Source: Rikenellaceae bacterium
Lineage (GTDB): Bacteria; Bacteroidota; Bacteroidia; Bacteroidales; UBA932
DNA: 64,000 nucleotides
Assembly (NCBI GenBank): GCA_022766385.1
Contig: JALEPJ010000056.1
Coordinates: 117,356-181,355 of the forward strand
Reading direction: 5' to 3'
Numbering within the stretch: position 1 is the first letter of the stretch; each line of letters opens with the position of its first letter. The notes beneath the pieces are model-generated. The model saw nothing but the letters and a program-made list of their open reading frames with translations. It was not told where the DNA came from and searched no databases. Shown here in pieces: positions 18,109 to 27,594 of the stretch. The position numbers and the translations under genes are program-made.

Positions 18109-18659
18109 CAGTGTGTAATATAGTTTTCTGGATGTTTGCCTACAAGATGCATTTCCTCATATATGGCCTGAATACGCTTCATATCTGCACGCGGGTCGTC
18201 TGTAAGTTCAATCTTCTCTCCCCTGCTGACAGTCTTGGTTCCCCAATCAAAAAAGCCCAGATATACAGGCAGTCCAGTCTCCCTTGCAATCAGATGGAAA
18301 CCCGTTTTCCAATTCTTGACGGGCTTTCTGGTGCCTTCAGGAGCAATGGCAAGGCAGAAGTTGTCGCTCTTCTCAATTTCCTCTATGAGGCTCTTCAGCA
18401 TAGCCGCAGAATTTTTCCTGTCGACAGGGATTGCTCCCATAGCCCTCAGAATCCAGCCAAGCGGAGGAAAGAAAAGCTCCTTCTTTACCATACAGCGGGC
18501 ATCTCCACCTACTGATTGATAATAGAGGTATGATATCACAAAGTCCCAGATGGAAGTATGAGGTACTCCCAGGATCAAATATTTAGGGTCATCAGGCGTA
18601 GGTGCTCCAGCCTTCCAACCCAACGCTTTCAACAAAAAGGCGCAGAATTTTCTCCACAT
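18108..18659 (-). CDS. PlsC-like 1-acylglycerol-3-phosphate acyltransferase family protein
   Basis: A 183-residue LPLAT-fold acyltransferase. The catalytic H-x4-D is at His34-Asp39 (HTSIWD), and the phosphate-binding E-G-T-R lies in A-P-E-G-T-R-K-P. It is shorter than standard PlsC and belongs to the compact subgroup often placed beside acyl ligases. The longer frame begins with TTG at 18695, upstream of a -7 element at 18683-18690, so I take the ATG at 18659. It is translationally coupled to the acyl ligase. Confidence 0.82.
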   Translation of the reverse strand: MWRKFCAFLLKALGWKAGAPTPDDPKYLILGVPHTSIWDFVISYLYYQSVGGDARCMVKKELFFPPLGWILRAMGAIPVDRKNSAAMLKSLIEEIEKSDNFCLAIAPEGTRKPVKNWKTGFHLIARETGLPVYLGFFDWGTKTVSRGEKIELTDDPRADMKRIQAIYEEMHLVGKHPENYITH

Positions 18660-18682
18660 AAGCAAAATAAGGTCGAAAAAGA

Positions 18683-18690
18683 CAAATATA
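18683..18690 (-). promoter_or_regulatory. -7 element for plsC-like/acyl ligase pair
   Basis: The minus strand reads TATATTTG, an exact TAnnTTTG match, 23 bp upstream of the ATG at 18659 and 8 bp upstream of the end of the antiporter gene. The pair may therefore be transcribed independently of the antiporter. Confidence 0.5.
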
Positions 18691-18698
18691 GACAATAT

Positions 18699-20948
18699 TC
18701 AGGAAAGGAAGAAATCGCAGGATTTCTTTTCTCCAGCCATCCAAACGGTATCTCCGGCGATAAATTCGAAGTCTGGCTTGGGATTGGTCACGAACTCATC
18801 ACCGCGCAGAACGCTTAGGACGACACATCCGGAACTTCTCATATTTACCTTCGACAGAGTCTTTCCGCAAAGGTATGCGTCCTGGGCCAAAGTGGCGTTT
18901 TCCACAGAAAAATCTTTCTCAACCTCCTCATTCTCAACAATATCTGCCTTTATCATATCATTAAAACGAGCTATCTGTTCACTAGTGCCGACAGCGAGGA
19001 TTCTGTCGAAAGGATAGATTCTTTCATCTCCGGAAGGAATGACTATATTCTTGTGTCCACGGCTGATTTTGATAATATTGACACCGCTATCCTTTCTGAA
19101 TGGCAAGTCTTTCAGGGCCTTTCCAATATTTCTGTAATCAGGAGAAATCTCGATCAATTCCAGATGCACATCGTAACCGGCCATCTTGGACATCAGCGAC
19201 GACGAAACAGGCTTGCGTTTCTTCTCAAGCAGTTCACGCTCATTCAGGTTTGACATAAAGTGCTTTTCGAGGCTCGAGAAACGGTGAACCGAGAATTTGG
19301 CCGAGAAGAAGGCCACGAATCCGGCCGACAATATCAGAAGGAACACCCAGCCCGAAAGCGTAAAGTGCATTGCAATGACTGAAATCACGAAGGCGAGGCC
19401 AATAAAAATGCGCAATATCATCAAAGAAAGTATTGGCCATTTGTTCATATCTCTGACCTGCAGCAATTTGCGTGAGTATTTGTTCAATGAGCCACCGGTA
19501 ACGGAAAGTCCATACAGGAAAGGAGACATTAGCGCCAATGTCACGCCCACGCAGAAAAGTCCAAGTAAAGCGCTCCTGTTTTCAGGTATGAAGCGAGCTG
19601 CCAAAGATGTCAAGTACAGTTTCGACAGGGCAGTAATGGCAATGAGCACGACACTATATAATAATACACGAATCAAGTAACTCTTTATCAATGACTTCCA
19701 CAGATTCTTCTCTGCGCTCGAGCTATCCTGCTGCACACTCTCGCTATTGATTCGTGACAGCACGCGCGGCGAAAGCTTAGCTGAAAGGAAACGGGTAACA
19801 GGAGCAGCAGCCTTGATCATATAAGGAGTCGTAAAGGTAGTAATGACCGATACGGCAATTATCAACGGATAAATGAAATCCCGGATGACGCCTAAACTGC
19901 AGCCGAGCCCGGCAATGATGAACGAGAATTCTCCCAACTGCGCAAGGCTGAAGCCAGTATGCACCGCATCCTCAAGATTGTTGCCGGCAATGATTGATGA
20001 GAAAGTGCCTATAACAATGATTCCTCCCATAGCCGCTATCGTCAGCACCAGTATCAGCCCCCAATGCTCCACTATCACAGCAGGGTCTATCATCATACCT
20101 ACCGAGACAAAGAAAATCGCGCCAAAGAGGTCCTTGATGCCTCCGATAAGTTTTTCAATCCTTTCGCCCTCGATGCTCTCCGACAGAATCGAACCCATAA
20201 GGAAGGCGCCAAGGGCAGAAGAGAATCCAACATAGGAGGCCAGTGAGACCATACCGAAGCAGAGCCCGATGCTCACAAGAAGCAGAATCTCGTTGCTGAG
20301 ATAAGGCCTGAAGCGCTTGAATAGAGTAGGAATGACATAAATGCCCACCAGGAACGACAGAATCAGAAAAAAGGACAATTTCGCCAGACCCGCAAGCATC
20401 TCCCCTCCAGCAAAGCGATTCGACACAGCCAAGGTGCTGAGCATCACCATCATAAGTATAGCAATGAGATCCTCAACCACCAGAGTGCCGAAGACCAAGG
20501 GTGAATACGACTTATTCTTGATTCCAAGGTCTCCATAGGCTTTGATGATAATGGTGGTCGATGACATTGACATCATTGCCCCAAGAAAAATGCTCTCCAT
20601 AGTAGTCCAGCCGATAGCATTGCCAACGGCAAAACCAAGGGTGAACATTCCGATGCACAGACAGACAGCGACGATAATTGCACTGCTTCCGACTTTTATC
20701 AGCTTCTTGAAACTGAACTCGAGTCCAAGGGCGAAAAGCAGGAAGATGATTCCGATTTCCGACCACTGTTCGACAGTAGCAGTGTCGGTGACGTTCGGGA
20801 ATAGTCCGACGTGAGGGCCTACCAGGAAACCCGCAACGATATAGCCCAGAATAAGGGGCTGTTTAAGGGCTTTGGATATGATTGTAAACACTCCGGCGGC
20901 AATCAGTATGAGCGCCAGGTCTCTAACTAATGAAATTTCTTCTGACAT
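18699..20948 (-). CDS. CPA2-family cation:proton antiporter with C-terminal TrkA-C domain
   Basis: A 749-residue inner-membrane protein. Residues 1-385 form the Na+/H+ exchanger-type core with about 12 membrane segments. Two typical stretches are G-F-L-V-G-P and S-S-A-L-G-A-F-L-M-G. About four more hydrophobic segments occupy 420-560, an unusual insert compared with simple KefB-like proteins. The C-terminal cytoplasmic part (about 600-745) resembles regulatory TrkA-C (RCK_C) domains. It likely exchanges K+ or Na+ for H+; the ion is not readable. It has its own promoter element at 20968-20975. Confidence 0.85.
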   Translation of the reverse strand: MSEEISLVRDLALILIAAGVFTIISKALKQPLILGYIVAGFLVGPHVGLFPNVTDTATVEQWSEIGIIFLLFALGLEFSFKKLIKVGSSAIIVAVCLCIGMFTLGFAVGNAIGWTTMESIFLGAMMSMSSTTIIIKAYGDLGIKNKSYSPLVFGTLVVEDLIAILMMVMLSTLAVSNRFAGGEMLAGLAKLSFFLILSFLVGIYVIPTLFKRFRPYLSNEILLLVSIGLCFGMVSLASYVGFSSALGAFLMGSILSESIEGERIEKLIGGIKDLFGAIFFVSVGMMIDPAVIVEHWGLILVLTIAAMGGIIVIGTFSSIIAGNNLEDAVHTGFSLAQLGEFSFIIAGLGCSLGVIRDFIYPLIIAVSVITTFTTPYMIKAAAPVTRFLSAKLSPRVLSRINSESVQQDSSSAEKNLWKSLIKSYLIRVLLYSVVLIAITALSKLYLTSLAARFIPENRSALLGLFCVGVTLALMSPFLYGLSVTGGSLNKYSRKLLQVRDMNKWPILSLMILRIFIGLAFVISVIAMHFTLSGWVFLLILSAGFVAFFSAKFSVHRFSSLEKHFMSNLNERELLEKKRKPVSSSLMSKMAGYDVHLELIEISPDYRNIGKALKDLPFRKDSGVNIIKISRGHKNIVIPSGDERIYPFDRILAVGTSEQIARFNDMIKADIVENEEVEKDFSVENATLAQDAYLCGKTLSKVNMRSSGCVVLSVLRGDEFVTNPKPDFEFIAGDTVWMAGEKKSCDFFLS

Positions 20949-20967
20949 AATCTTCCGATAGGAGTTA

Positions 20968-20975
20968 CAAATATA
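20968..20975 (-). promoter_or_regulatory. -7 element for the CPA2 antiporter
   Basis: The minus strand reads TATATTTG, an exact TAnnTTTG match, 19 bp upstream of the antiporter ATG. It lies back to back with the plus-strand element at 21030. Confidence 0.55.
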
Positions 20976-21029
20976 AACAAAATCCCTTCTTCTGGGGTGC
21001 GGACTTTTCCGGATTCAAAGGATTTTTCA

Positions 21030-21037
21030 TATATTTG
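21030..21037 (+). promoter_or_regulatory. -7 element for the GGGtGRT operon
   Basis: TATATTTG matches TAnnTTTG exactly. It leaves a leader of roughly 45 nt before the ATG at 21091, one of the longer leaders in the window. Confidence 0.55.
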
Positions 21038-21090
21038 TGGGATGAAATGCGAATTAGTTTCGGCAAACACTCATAAACAGAACTATAGTT

Positions 21091-21783
21091 ATGATTTACA
21101 CAAATGAAGTGCAGCACATGTGCTGCGTTGCAAAGGGCGCAAATCACGCCAACGCTCCAATTCCTGAGGAAGGAAAGTGGGTGCATGCAAAGGAAATCAA
21201 GGACATCTCCGGCCTCACTCATGGTATCGGCTGGTGTGCACCTCAGCAGGGCTGCTGCAAACTCACCCTCAACGTTAAGGAAGGTATCATCGAGGAGGCT
21301 CTCGTAGAAACTCTCGGTTGCTCGGGTATGACTCACTCAGCTGCTATGGCATCTGAAATCCTCCCTGGCAAGACTCTTCTTGAGGCTCTCAACACCGACC
21401 TCGTTTGCGATGCCATCAACACCGCTATGCGCGAGCTTTTCCTTCAGATTGTTTACGGTCGTACTCAGTCAGCTTTCTCAGAGGGCGGTCTTCCTGTAGG
21501 CGCTTCTCTTGAGGATCTCGGAAAGAACCTCCGCAGCCAGGTCGGCACAATGTTCGGAACACGTGCCAAGGGCTCACGCTATCTTGAAATGACTGAGGGC
21601 TACTGCACTCAGATGGCTCTTGATGCAAACGATGAAGTTATCGGTTACGAATTCGTAAACCTCGGTAAACTGATGGATGCCCTCAAGGCAGGTGCTACCG
21701 GTCCTGAGGCTATTGAAAAGGCAAGGGGTACCTATGGCCGTTTCAAGGATGCAGTTAAGTATATTGACCCACGTAAAGCATAA
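21091..21783 (+). CDS. IscU/NifU-like iron-sulfur scaffold protein of the GGGtGRT pair
   Basis: A 230-residue cytoplasmic protein. The segment C56-K-L-T-L-N-V ... E-E-A-L-V-E-T-L-G-C77-S-G-M aligns in pattern with IscU-type scaffolds (C-x-D ... F-x-T-x-G-C-G). Further cysteines are C11-C12, C49 and C55. The family is larger than IscU and regularly lies directly before a GGGtGRT gene, as here (5 bp gap). Codons are strongly skewed (CTC, CGT, GGT-rich), suggesting high expression. It probably builds or carries an Fe-S cluster, but the client is unknown. Confidence 0.75.
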   Translation: MIYTNEVQHMCCVAKGANHANAPIPEEGKWVHAKEIKDISGLTHGIGWCAPQQGCCKLTLNVKEGIIEEALVETLGCSGMTHSAAMASEILPGKTLLEALNTDLVCDAINTAMRELFLQIVYGRTQSAFSEGGLPVGASLEDLGKNLRSQVGTMFGTRAKGSRYLEMTEGYCTQMALDANDEVIGYEFVNLGKLMDALKAGATGPEAIEKARGTYGRFKDAVKYIDPRKA

Positions 21784-21788
21784 GCAAT

Positions 21789-22784
21789 ATGGCACTTTTT
21801 GAAAGCTACGAGCGTCGTATTAATCAGATTAATGCAGCTCTCAACAAATATGGTATTAAGGACATCGAGGAGGCTAAGGCTATCTGCGAGTCAAAGGGCC
21901 TTGACCCATACAAGACTTGCGAGGATACCCAGAAAATCTGCTTCGAGAATGCAAAGTGGGCTTATGTAGTAGGCGCAGCCATCGCTATCAAGAAGGGCTG
22001 CAAGAATGCTGCTGATGCTGCCGAGGCTATCGGTGAGGGTCTCCAGGCATTCTGCATCCCAGGTTCGGTAGCTGACGACCGCAAGGTAGGTCTCGGACAC
22101 GGAAACCTCGCTGCAAGACTTCTTCGTGAGGAAACCGAGTGCTTCGCTTTCCTTGCAGGTCACGAGTCATATGCTGCTGCTGAAGGCGCTATCAAGATCG
22201 CCGAGATGGCCAACAAGGTTCGTCAGAAGCCTCTCCGCGTAATCCTCAACGGTCTCGGAAAGGATGCTGCCAAGATTATCTCACGTATCAACGGATTTAC
22301 CTATGTTCAGACTGAGTTCGATTATTATACAGGTGAGGTAAAGGAGATTTCAAGAACCCGCTACTCTGAGGGTGTTCGCGGTGGCGTAAATTGCTACGGT
22401 GCTGATGATGTACGTGAAGGTGTTGCCATTATGTGGAAGGAGAACGTTGACGTTTCCATCACCGGTAACTCTACCAACCCTACCCGTTTCCAGCACCCTG
22501 TTGCAGGTACATACAAGAAGGAGCGCGTTCTTGCCGGCAAGCCATACTTCTCAGTGGCTTCAGGCGGTGGTACCGGACGTACCCTTCACCCAGACAACAT
22601 GGCAGCAGGTCCTGCATCATACGGTATGACCGATACCCTTGGACGTATGCACTCTGACGCTCAGTTCGCAGGTTCATCTTCAGTTCCTGCCCACGTTGAG
22701 ATGATGGGCTTCCTCGGTATGGGTAACAACCCTATGGTCGGCGCTACCGTCGCTGTTGCAGTTGCAGTAGCTCAGGCTATGTAA
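21789..22784 (+). CDS. GGGtGRT family protein
   Basis: A 331-residue cytoplasmic protein named after its motif, seen at residues 259-265 (GGGTGRT). A glycine- and methionine-rich C terminus follows (G-M-T-D-T-L-G-R-M, M-M-G-F-L-G-M-G-N-N-P-M-V-G-A-T-V). The family is widespread in anaerobes and its function is not established. Strong codon bias and a dedicated promoter and terminator indicate an abundant protein made together with the Fe-S scaffold-like partner. Cysteines are spread through the N-terminal half. Confidence 0.85.
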   Translation: MALFESYERRINQINAALNKYGIKDIEEAKAICESKGLDPYKTCEDTQKICFENAKWAYVVGAAIAIKKGCKNAADAAEAIGEGLQAFCIPGSVADDRKVGLGHGNLAARLLREETECFAFLAGHESYAAAEGAIKIAEMANKVRQKPLRVILNGLGKDAAKIISRINGFTYVQTEFDYYTGEVKEISRTRYSEGVRGGVNCYGADDVREGVAIMWKENVDVSITGNSTNPTRFQHPVAGTYKKERVLAGKPYFSVASGGGTGRTLHPDNMAAGPASYGMTDTLGRMHSDAQFAGSSSVPAHVEMMGFLGMGNNPMVGATVAVAVAVAQAM

Positions 22785-22809
22785 TTGGTCTGTTCACAAT
22801 ACTTTAGGA

Positions 22810-22841
22810 GAGGATGGCTAAGATGTTAGTCATCCTCTTTT
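22810..22841 (+). terminator. Rho-independent terminator of the GGGtGRT operon
   Basis: GAGGATG (22810-22816) pairs with CATCCTC (22831-22837). A CTAA/TTAG inner stem and GATG loop lie between them, followed by TTTT. It ends 2 bp before the convergent ThrE gene. Confidence 0.75.
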
Positions 22842-22842
22842 C

Positions 22843-24090
22843 CTATTTGCTCTTTGAGGACTTGAATAAGCGTCCAGGCAATTCGCTCATCAGTACGATT
22901 CCGAATACTATTGCCACGGTCACCTTGAAGGCCATGAAACCGGCATCCAGAGCCGGATGAAACTGATTGGAAGCCAGATAGTATGAAGTCCAGAACAAAC
23001 CGCCTCCAGGAACCATTGGGAATATACCGGTTATCAGGAAAATGATAGCTGGTGTCCTGAAGCGGCTTGCGAAGAAACGGGAAACAAGTACAACAAGCAT
23101 AGTGGCAAAGGCCGTTGACACAGCGACTCCGAGTGGAGTATAGTGCAAAAGAACCAAGTAAAGCATCCATCCGATTGTCGCACATATACCCGTCTGCAGA
23201 TAACACTTTGTAGGAACTCCGAAAAGCACTGAAAAACCTATGGTCCCGATGAAAGCAGCCAAGGCCTGGCACAATAGACCTGAAGTGAACAAATCTGTAC
23301 TTGCGCCGTGAAGCAAAGTCATCATCGAACCTTCAATCCAGGAATCGACTTTGAACACCACCACGGCTCCTGCAGCAATACAGAAAAAGACCAGCAAGGC
23401 ATCCAGCAAACGGGTGGCTCCTGCCAGATAATCTTCATTGGCAATATCCCTGATACCGTTGGTAAATGGAACACCGGGAATCAGAGGGATGAGAGCTCCG
23501 ATAATCATATTGCCCAGATTAACTCCGAAGCCTACTCTATGGAAGATGATGCACAAAGCCGTAGCCAAGGCACTTCCAGCAATATTGCCTACGAATTTTG
23601 ACAAATATGGAGCAGAGATCGTACTTACGAACAGCCAAAGAATAGCGCCCACTACAAAGGATGCGGCTGCATCCAGAAGTCCACCTCCAAAAATGATACA
23701 GAATGCTCCGGCTCCAACAGCAGAGCCGATAATCTGATGAAGCCTGCTCTTGCTCCGGGACTTTCTTATATTGTCCAATCTGGCTCTCGCCTCATCCAGA
23801 CCAAGCAAGCCCCTTTCTATGTCACGGGACAATTGGTTTACAGCAGCAACGCGTTCCAATTGAGCACCCTTGAAAGGGATGAATTCAACTTTCGCAAAGC
23901 CTGTTGCAGCAGTGGAGAAAATACCGTTGGAGAGCACGAAGAAATCGGAGGAACTCACGCCAAAATGCTTTGTGATACGCTCCATAGTTTCTTCCACCCG
24001 TGAGATCTCAGCTCCGTTTTCCAACAAAATATGTCCTGCGTATGATGCGAGATCAAGAGCTTTCAGAGCTTCTTCTTCTGTTTTCTGCAT
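22843..24090 (-). CDS. ThrE-type threonine/serine exporter family protein
   Basis: A 415-residue inner-membrane protein. Residues about 1-120 are the cytoplasmic start of the DUF1212 (ThrE) domain, with N-G-A-E-I-S-R-V-E-E-T and an N-G-I-F-S-T-A-like strand. About ten membrane helices follow. The second half (from about 270) matches the ThrB-like DUF3815 part, so this is the fused version of a two-subunit exporter. It overlaps the GH78 stop by one base if GTG 24096 is used; the ATG two codons later (24090) is preferred. The exported amino acid is not certain. Confidence 0.82.
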   Translation of the reverse strand: MQKTEEEALKALDLASYAGHILLENGAEISRVEETMERITKHFGVSSSDFFVLSNGIFSTAATGFAKVEFIPFKGAQLERVAAVNQLSRDIERGLLGLDEARARLDNIRKSRSKSRLHQIIGSAVGAGAFCIIFGGGLLDAAASFVVGAILWLFVSTISAPYLSKFVGNIAGSALATALCIIFHRVGFGVNLGNMIIGALIPLIPGVPFTNGIRDIANEDYLAGATRLLDALLVFFCIAAGAVVVFKVDSWIEGSMMTLLHGASTDLFTSGLLCQALAAFIGTIGFSVLFGVPTKCYLQTGICATIGWMLYLVLLHYTPLGVAVSTAFATMLVVLVSRFFASRFRTPAIIFLITGIFPMVPGGGLFWTSYYLASNQFHPALDAGFMAFKVTVAIVFGIVLMSELPGRLFKSSKSK

Positions 24091-24095
24091 ACACA

Positions 24096-27071
24096 CTATC
24101 GAACGTATTTTCCGGCTGACAATTCCTCATCAGGACGACCTGGGAGTTTGAGAGTTGCAGTGCATCCTTCCGGAATTACAAAACTATACTTGACTGAGCC
24201 ATCAGACTGATACTCCCAGGAGCTTTCAATTCTTCCTTCCCTTGAGTCATACCAGCCACGGGCATATGTCATCTGTCTGTTTGGATCAGGTACTGGATGA
24301 AGCACAAAATGCTTGAAACCAGGAGCATTCTCGTCCCTGTCTATACCCAGCGAGTATGCGATAAGCCATTGGCCTACAGCGCCAAATGAATAGTGGTTGA
24401 AGGAGTTCATCGAATTGTTGCCTCCAAAACCGCGTTCAATAGTATATGAATCAAGACGTTCCCAAATAGTAGTCGCACCCTGAGTAACAGGATATAGCCA
24501 GCTTGGATACGAGGTCTGCTGAAGGAGACGGTATGCAAGATCTGAATAGCCGTTATCACTCAGAGCCTTGCTGATCCAGGCAGTGGTGATGAAACCTGTC
24601 ATCAGTGAATATGGAGGGCAATTGATACCATTGTCGGAAACGCTTGAGGAGCGGACACAATCAGCGAGATTGGCTGCCACCTTTGCCCTGAGTTCAGCAT
24701 CATCGATGAGGCCAAAGGCCAAAGGCAGAACATAACTACTCTGAACGTCAATAAGTTGCCCAGCCTTATCCCTCATATATTCGGAAGCTACGAACTTGGC
24801 ACTTAGCGGATCAAGATAGGTTCTGACCCAGTGTTCCTTACGTTCAGAGAGCAATTCATCATACAAGTTCTCATCATCCGTCTTACCGAGGACAGAGGCT
24901 GCCTCTTTCATAATTTGGAGGTCAAAGATATAGTACGCCTCCCATAATGCAGTATTGTCTATACGGCCGTTCTGAGGACCGAGCCAATCGCCAAGTCCAC
25001 CGAAGAAAAGATTGCCCTGAGTCAGCAATCCAAGCTGAGCATCATAATACTTTTCCTCAATATAGTCCATGTACCTATGCATTGCCTCATAATTCATTTC
25101 CAGGATTGAGGTATCAGCATACTGTCTGTAGCATTCGTAAGGAACCGTAATACCTGCACTTCCCCAAAGGAGTCCTCCGAAAGCACCTCCAATCGGGGCT
25201 ACATCCGGCATACGGCCGTCAGGCATCTGAACATCGCGTATTGCCTGAGTATGTCTGCGAAGGAAGGCATTCACATCAGAGAGATAGGTAGCGGTACGGG
25301 CAAATACGCTCAAGTCACCGCTCCATCCCATACGCTCATTGCGCTGAGGACAGTCTGTTGGAATGCTTATGAAATTGGCCAGCATCGACCATTGAATATT
25401 CTGCCAAAGCCTGTTGACAAGCGGATTGCTGCACTCATAATGGGCGGTAAAATTCTGTACCGAGCTGATTACCAATCCTTTCACTGCCTCTAAAGGAAGA
25501 GCCTCATCCAGTCCGCTTATTTCCATATATCTGTATCCATGCTGGGTGAAATATGGTTCAAAGAGTTCAGTCTCAGCACCTGATGCAATATAGATATCCT
25601 GAGCCATAGCACCTCTGATATTCTCAAGCATCAGCATTCCGTTTTCCGGATACAGTACTTCCGCGTAACGGAAACGCACTTGCCTGCCCTTTTCCAAACC
25701 CTTGAGGCTCACACTAGGAATTCCGGCAAAGTTCTGACCCATATCATAAACGAACACCCCCGGGCGCACTTCACTTACACTGCGAGCCTGAAGAACTGTG
25801 AAGACTGCTGGATCCGGATCCTCCTGAAGGACAAGCTGGAAGTCAGAATAATCATCAACTCTCGGAGCTGTAGAACCGAAGGTCTCGGAAGAGATGTGGC
25901 CTTCAAGGCTCATTTCCTCGGCCCTTCTCCAAGAAGCATCCTGAATGCTCTTGCCCGCATCATATACTTCGCCCTGGAACATTGATGCATACACCACAGG
26001 TCCGTCATTGGAAACCTCCCAAGTTTCAGGGTCTGTTACAAAGCGGAATCTGCTACCGTCTTCGTACTCAACATCAAGGCAGGCAAGCAGGGCAAGCTGG
26101 TCACCGAAATAATTGCGATTGCCGGCTCCGAAAGTCAAATCACCGCTCCACCAGCCTTCGCCAAGTTCTGCAAAAAACTGATTATCACCACTCTTAAGCA
26201 GTTCAGCCACATCGTAGCTCTGATAATAATGATGTTTGTTATATTGAGACAAACCAGGAGCGTATTCACCTTTTCCCAGCTTGCTTCCATTCAAATGGAT
26301 ACGATAAATGCCTCTGGCAGTAGCATACAGAGTGGCAGAACGTATTGCCTTGTCCTTCAAGCTGAAACTGGCGCGAAGCATAGGCATTCCGCCGTGATCA
26401 GGGTCGAATAGCTTCTTGACTCCCGAAGCGTGCTTAACCTCATCCAATGCAAACAGAAGGGCATTTGGCTGCCTGCGTTCGCGTATCTGATAATTGCGGA
26501 AGGAAGCGCTTTGTCCCTCCTCCACCGCATATCCAACTTCCGCCATCTGAGGATAGGCAATGTAGTCGCCACCATGTCCCAAAGGACCGACATTGGACTG
26601 TCCGAGGGCAATGCCATTGACACTCAGCTTGATTTCGCTCAAGGCAACATCAGCGACAAGTCTGTATTCGCTCACTGTTTCAGGAATACTATCCGCAGGT
26701 ATGGCAAGACTTTGGAACAGCTTTCCTTCGTAGTCCTGAGGAGTATATCCCGTTCTATAGACATTGACGCACATTGCCTCCCTGTCAAGCTCGATACGGA
26801 CATAGGACTCATCCTTCGCATTTTCAACGTCAAGAATATTGAGATTCCTGTCCATTAACCTCGGGTCGTTGGCGCCAAAGAGGACTGATGCCCGCGAAGA
26901 ACCTTCATCGAAAACAATGTCGGCAGACAATGTAAATTGAGGCAGAAAATCAGAATAAAGTACTGATTCAGAGCTACCTATCCACTTTGCGTCCGCAAAT
27001 GGAGTATCCTCCTGACTCTTACACGATACAAGGCAGAGTAAGGCTCCTGCCAAAAACAAAATGCGTTTCAT
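24096..27071 (-). CDS. Alpha-L-rhamnosidase, GH78 lipoprotein
   Basis: A 991-residue lipoprotein (lipobox L-V-S-C at Cys17) that hydrolyses terminal alpha-L-rhamnosides. An N-terminal concanavalin or laminin-G-like sheet (about 30-200) precedes the rhamnosidase N-domain. The (alpha/alpha)6 barrel carries T-D-C-P-Q-R-N-E-R-M-G-W-S-G-D and the later T-T-I-W-E-R-L-D-S-Y, which hold the catalytic carboxylates of GH78. A C-terminal beta domain closes the protein. No SusC/SusD genes are nearby. It lies between an oxidoreductase-like C_GCAxxG_C_C gene and ThrE in one strand-wise run. Confidence 0.92.
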   Translation of the reverse strand: MKRILFLAGALLCLVSCKSQEDTPFADAKWIGSSESVLYSDFLPQFTLSADIVFDEGSSRASVLFGANDPRLMDRNLNILDVENAKDESYVRIELDREAMCVNVYRTGYTPQDYEGKLFQSLAIPADSIPETVSEYRLVADVALSEIKLSVNGIALGQSNVGPLGHGGDYIAYPQMAEVGYAVEEGQSASFRNYQIRERRQPNALLFALDEVKHASGVKKLFDPDHGGMPMLRASFSLKDKAIRSATLYATARGIYRIHLNGSKLGKGEYAPGLSQYNKHHYYQSYDVAELLKSGDNQFFAELGEGWWSGDLTFGAGNRNYFGDQLALLACLDVEYEDGSRFRFVTDPETWEVSNDGPVVYASMFQGEVYDAGKSIQDASWRRAEEMSLEGHISSETFGSTAPRVDDYSDFQLVLQEDPDPAVFTVLQARSVSEVRPGVFVYDMGQNFAGIPSVSLKGLEKGRQVRFRYAEVLYPENGMLMLENIRGAMAQDIYIASGAETELFEPYFTQHGYRYMEISGLDEALPLEAVKGLVISSVQNFTAHYECSNPLVNRLWQNIQWSMLANFISIPTDCPQRNERMGWSGDLSVFARTATYLSDVNAFLRRHTQAIRDVQMPDGRMPDVAPIGGAFGGLLWGSAGITVPYECYRQYADTSILEMNYEAMHRYMDYIEEKYYDAQLGLLTQGNLFFGGLGDWLGPQNGRIDNTALWEAYYIFDLQIMKEAASVLGKTDDENLYDELLSERKEHWVRTYLDPLSAKFVASEYMRDKAGQLIDVQSSYVLPLAFGLIDDAELRAKVAANLADCVRSSSVSDNGINCPPYSLMTGFITTAWISKALSDNGYSDLAYRLLQQTSYPSWLYPVTQGATTIWERLDSYTIERGFGGNNSMNSFNHYSFGAVGQWLIAYSLGIDRDENAPGFKHFVLHPVPDPNRQMTYARGWYDSREGRIESSWEYQSDGSVKYSFVIPEGCTATLKLPGRPDEELSAGKYVR

Positions 27072-27080
27072 ATCCTTGAC

Positions 27081-27587
27081 TTATTTTTGTTTGTCAATAC
27101 TGAGCAAGTATTCAGCAACGATGGCGGCTGCAGTCTCGCAGGAATAGGCGCAAGGCCTGCTCTTATAGTACTCCGCACTGCGCTCAGACGGCCTTGGAGA
27201 CTCAATTTCCTTCTTTTTGGCTTCAGCCTTGAGCCCAAGGATGTCGCGACAGACTATGCTGCCCATCTTCTCTTTATATGCGGACGCGAAGCTCTGAACC
27301 AAAGCATAGTTTTCAGTCCTTGCCTCCACATTCGAAGGATCATCGGCCGGGGCAATGAAACCGGCAATTACGGCCATTGCGCTCATACAACCGCAGACCT
27401 CGCGCAAGCGACCGACTCCCCCACCGAAGCCCGAACCCAAGGTCTTAAGTGTCAATGCATCAACGGGCAGGATATCCTCGAAGGCCAGGAGCACCGATTG
27501 ACAGCAATTAAAGCCGTCAAGGAAGAAGTCGCGGCCACGGGCTGCTCTTTCCTCAACAGAAAAATTATCCGGTAAAGTCTTTATCAT
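27081..27587 (-). CDS. C_GCAxxG_C_C family protein
   Basis: A 168-residue cytoplasmic protein with the eponymous Cys-rich pattern: F-N-C-C-Q-S near 27-31, then a glycine-rich G-S-G-F-G-G-G-V-G-R-L, C-G-C-M-S-A-M near 66, and late cysteines in V-C-R-D and C-A-Y-S-C. Members are thought to bind a metal or act in redox chemistry, but the function is not proven. The longer frame starts with TTG inside the upstream gene, so the ATG at 27587, 7 bp after the kinase stop, is preferred. The GH78 gene follows 9 bp later. Confidence 0.8.
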   Translation of the reverse strand: MIKTLPDNFSVEERAARGRDFFLDGFNCCQSVLLAFEDILPVDALTLKTLGSGFGGGVGRLREVCGCMSAMAVIAGFIAPADDPSNVEARTENYALVQSFASAYKEKMGSIVCRDILGLKAEAKKKEIESPRPSERSAEYYKSRPCAYSCETAAAIVAEYLLSIDKQK

Positions 27588-27594
27588 ATGTCTA

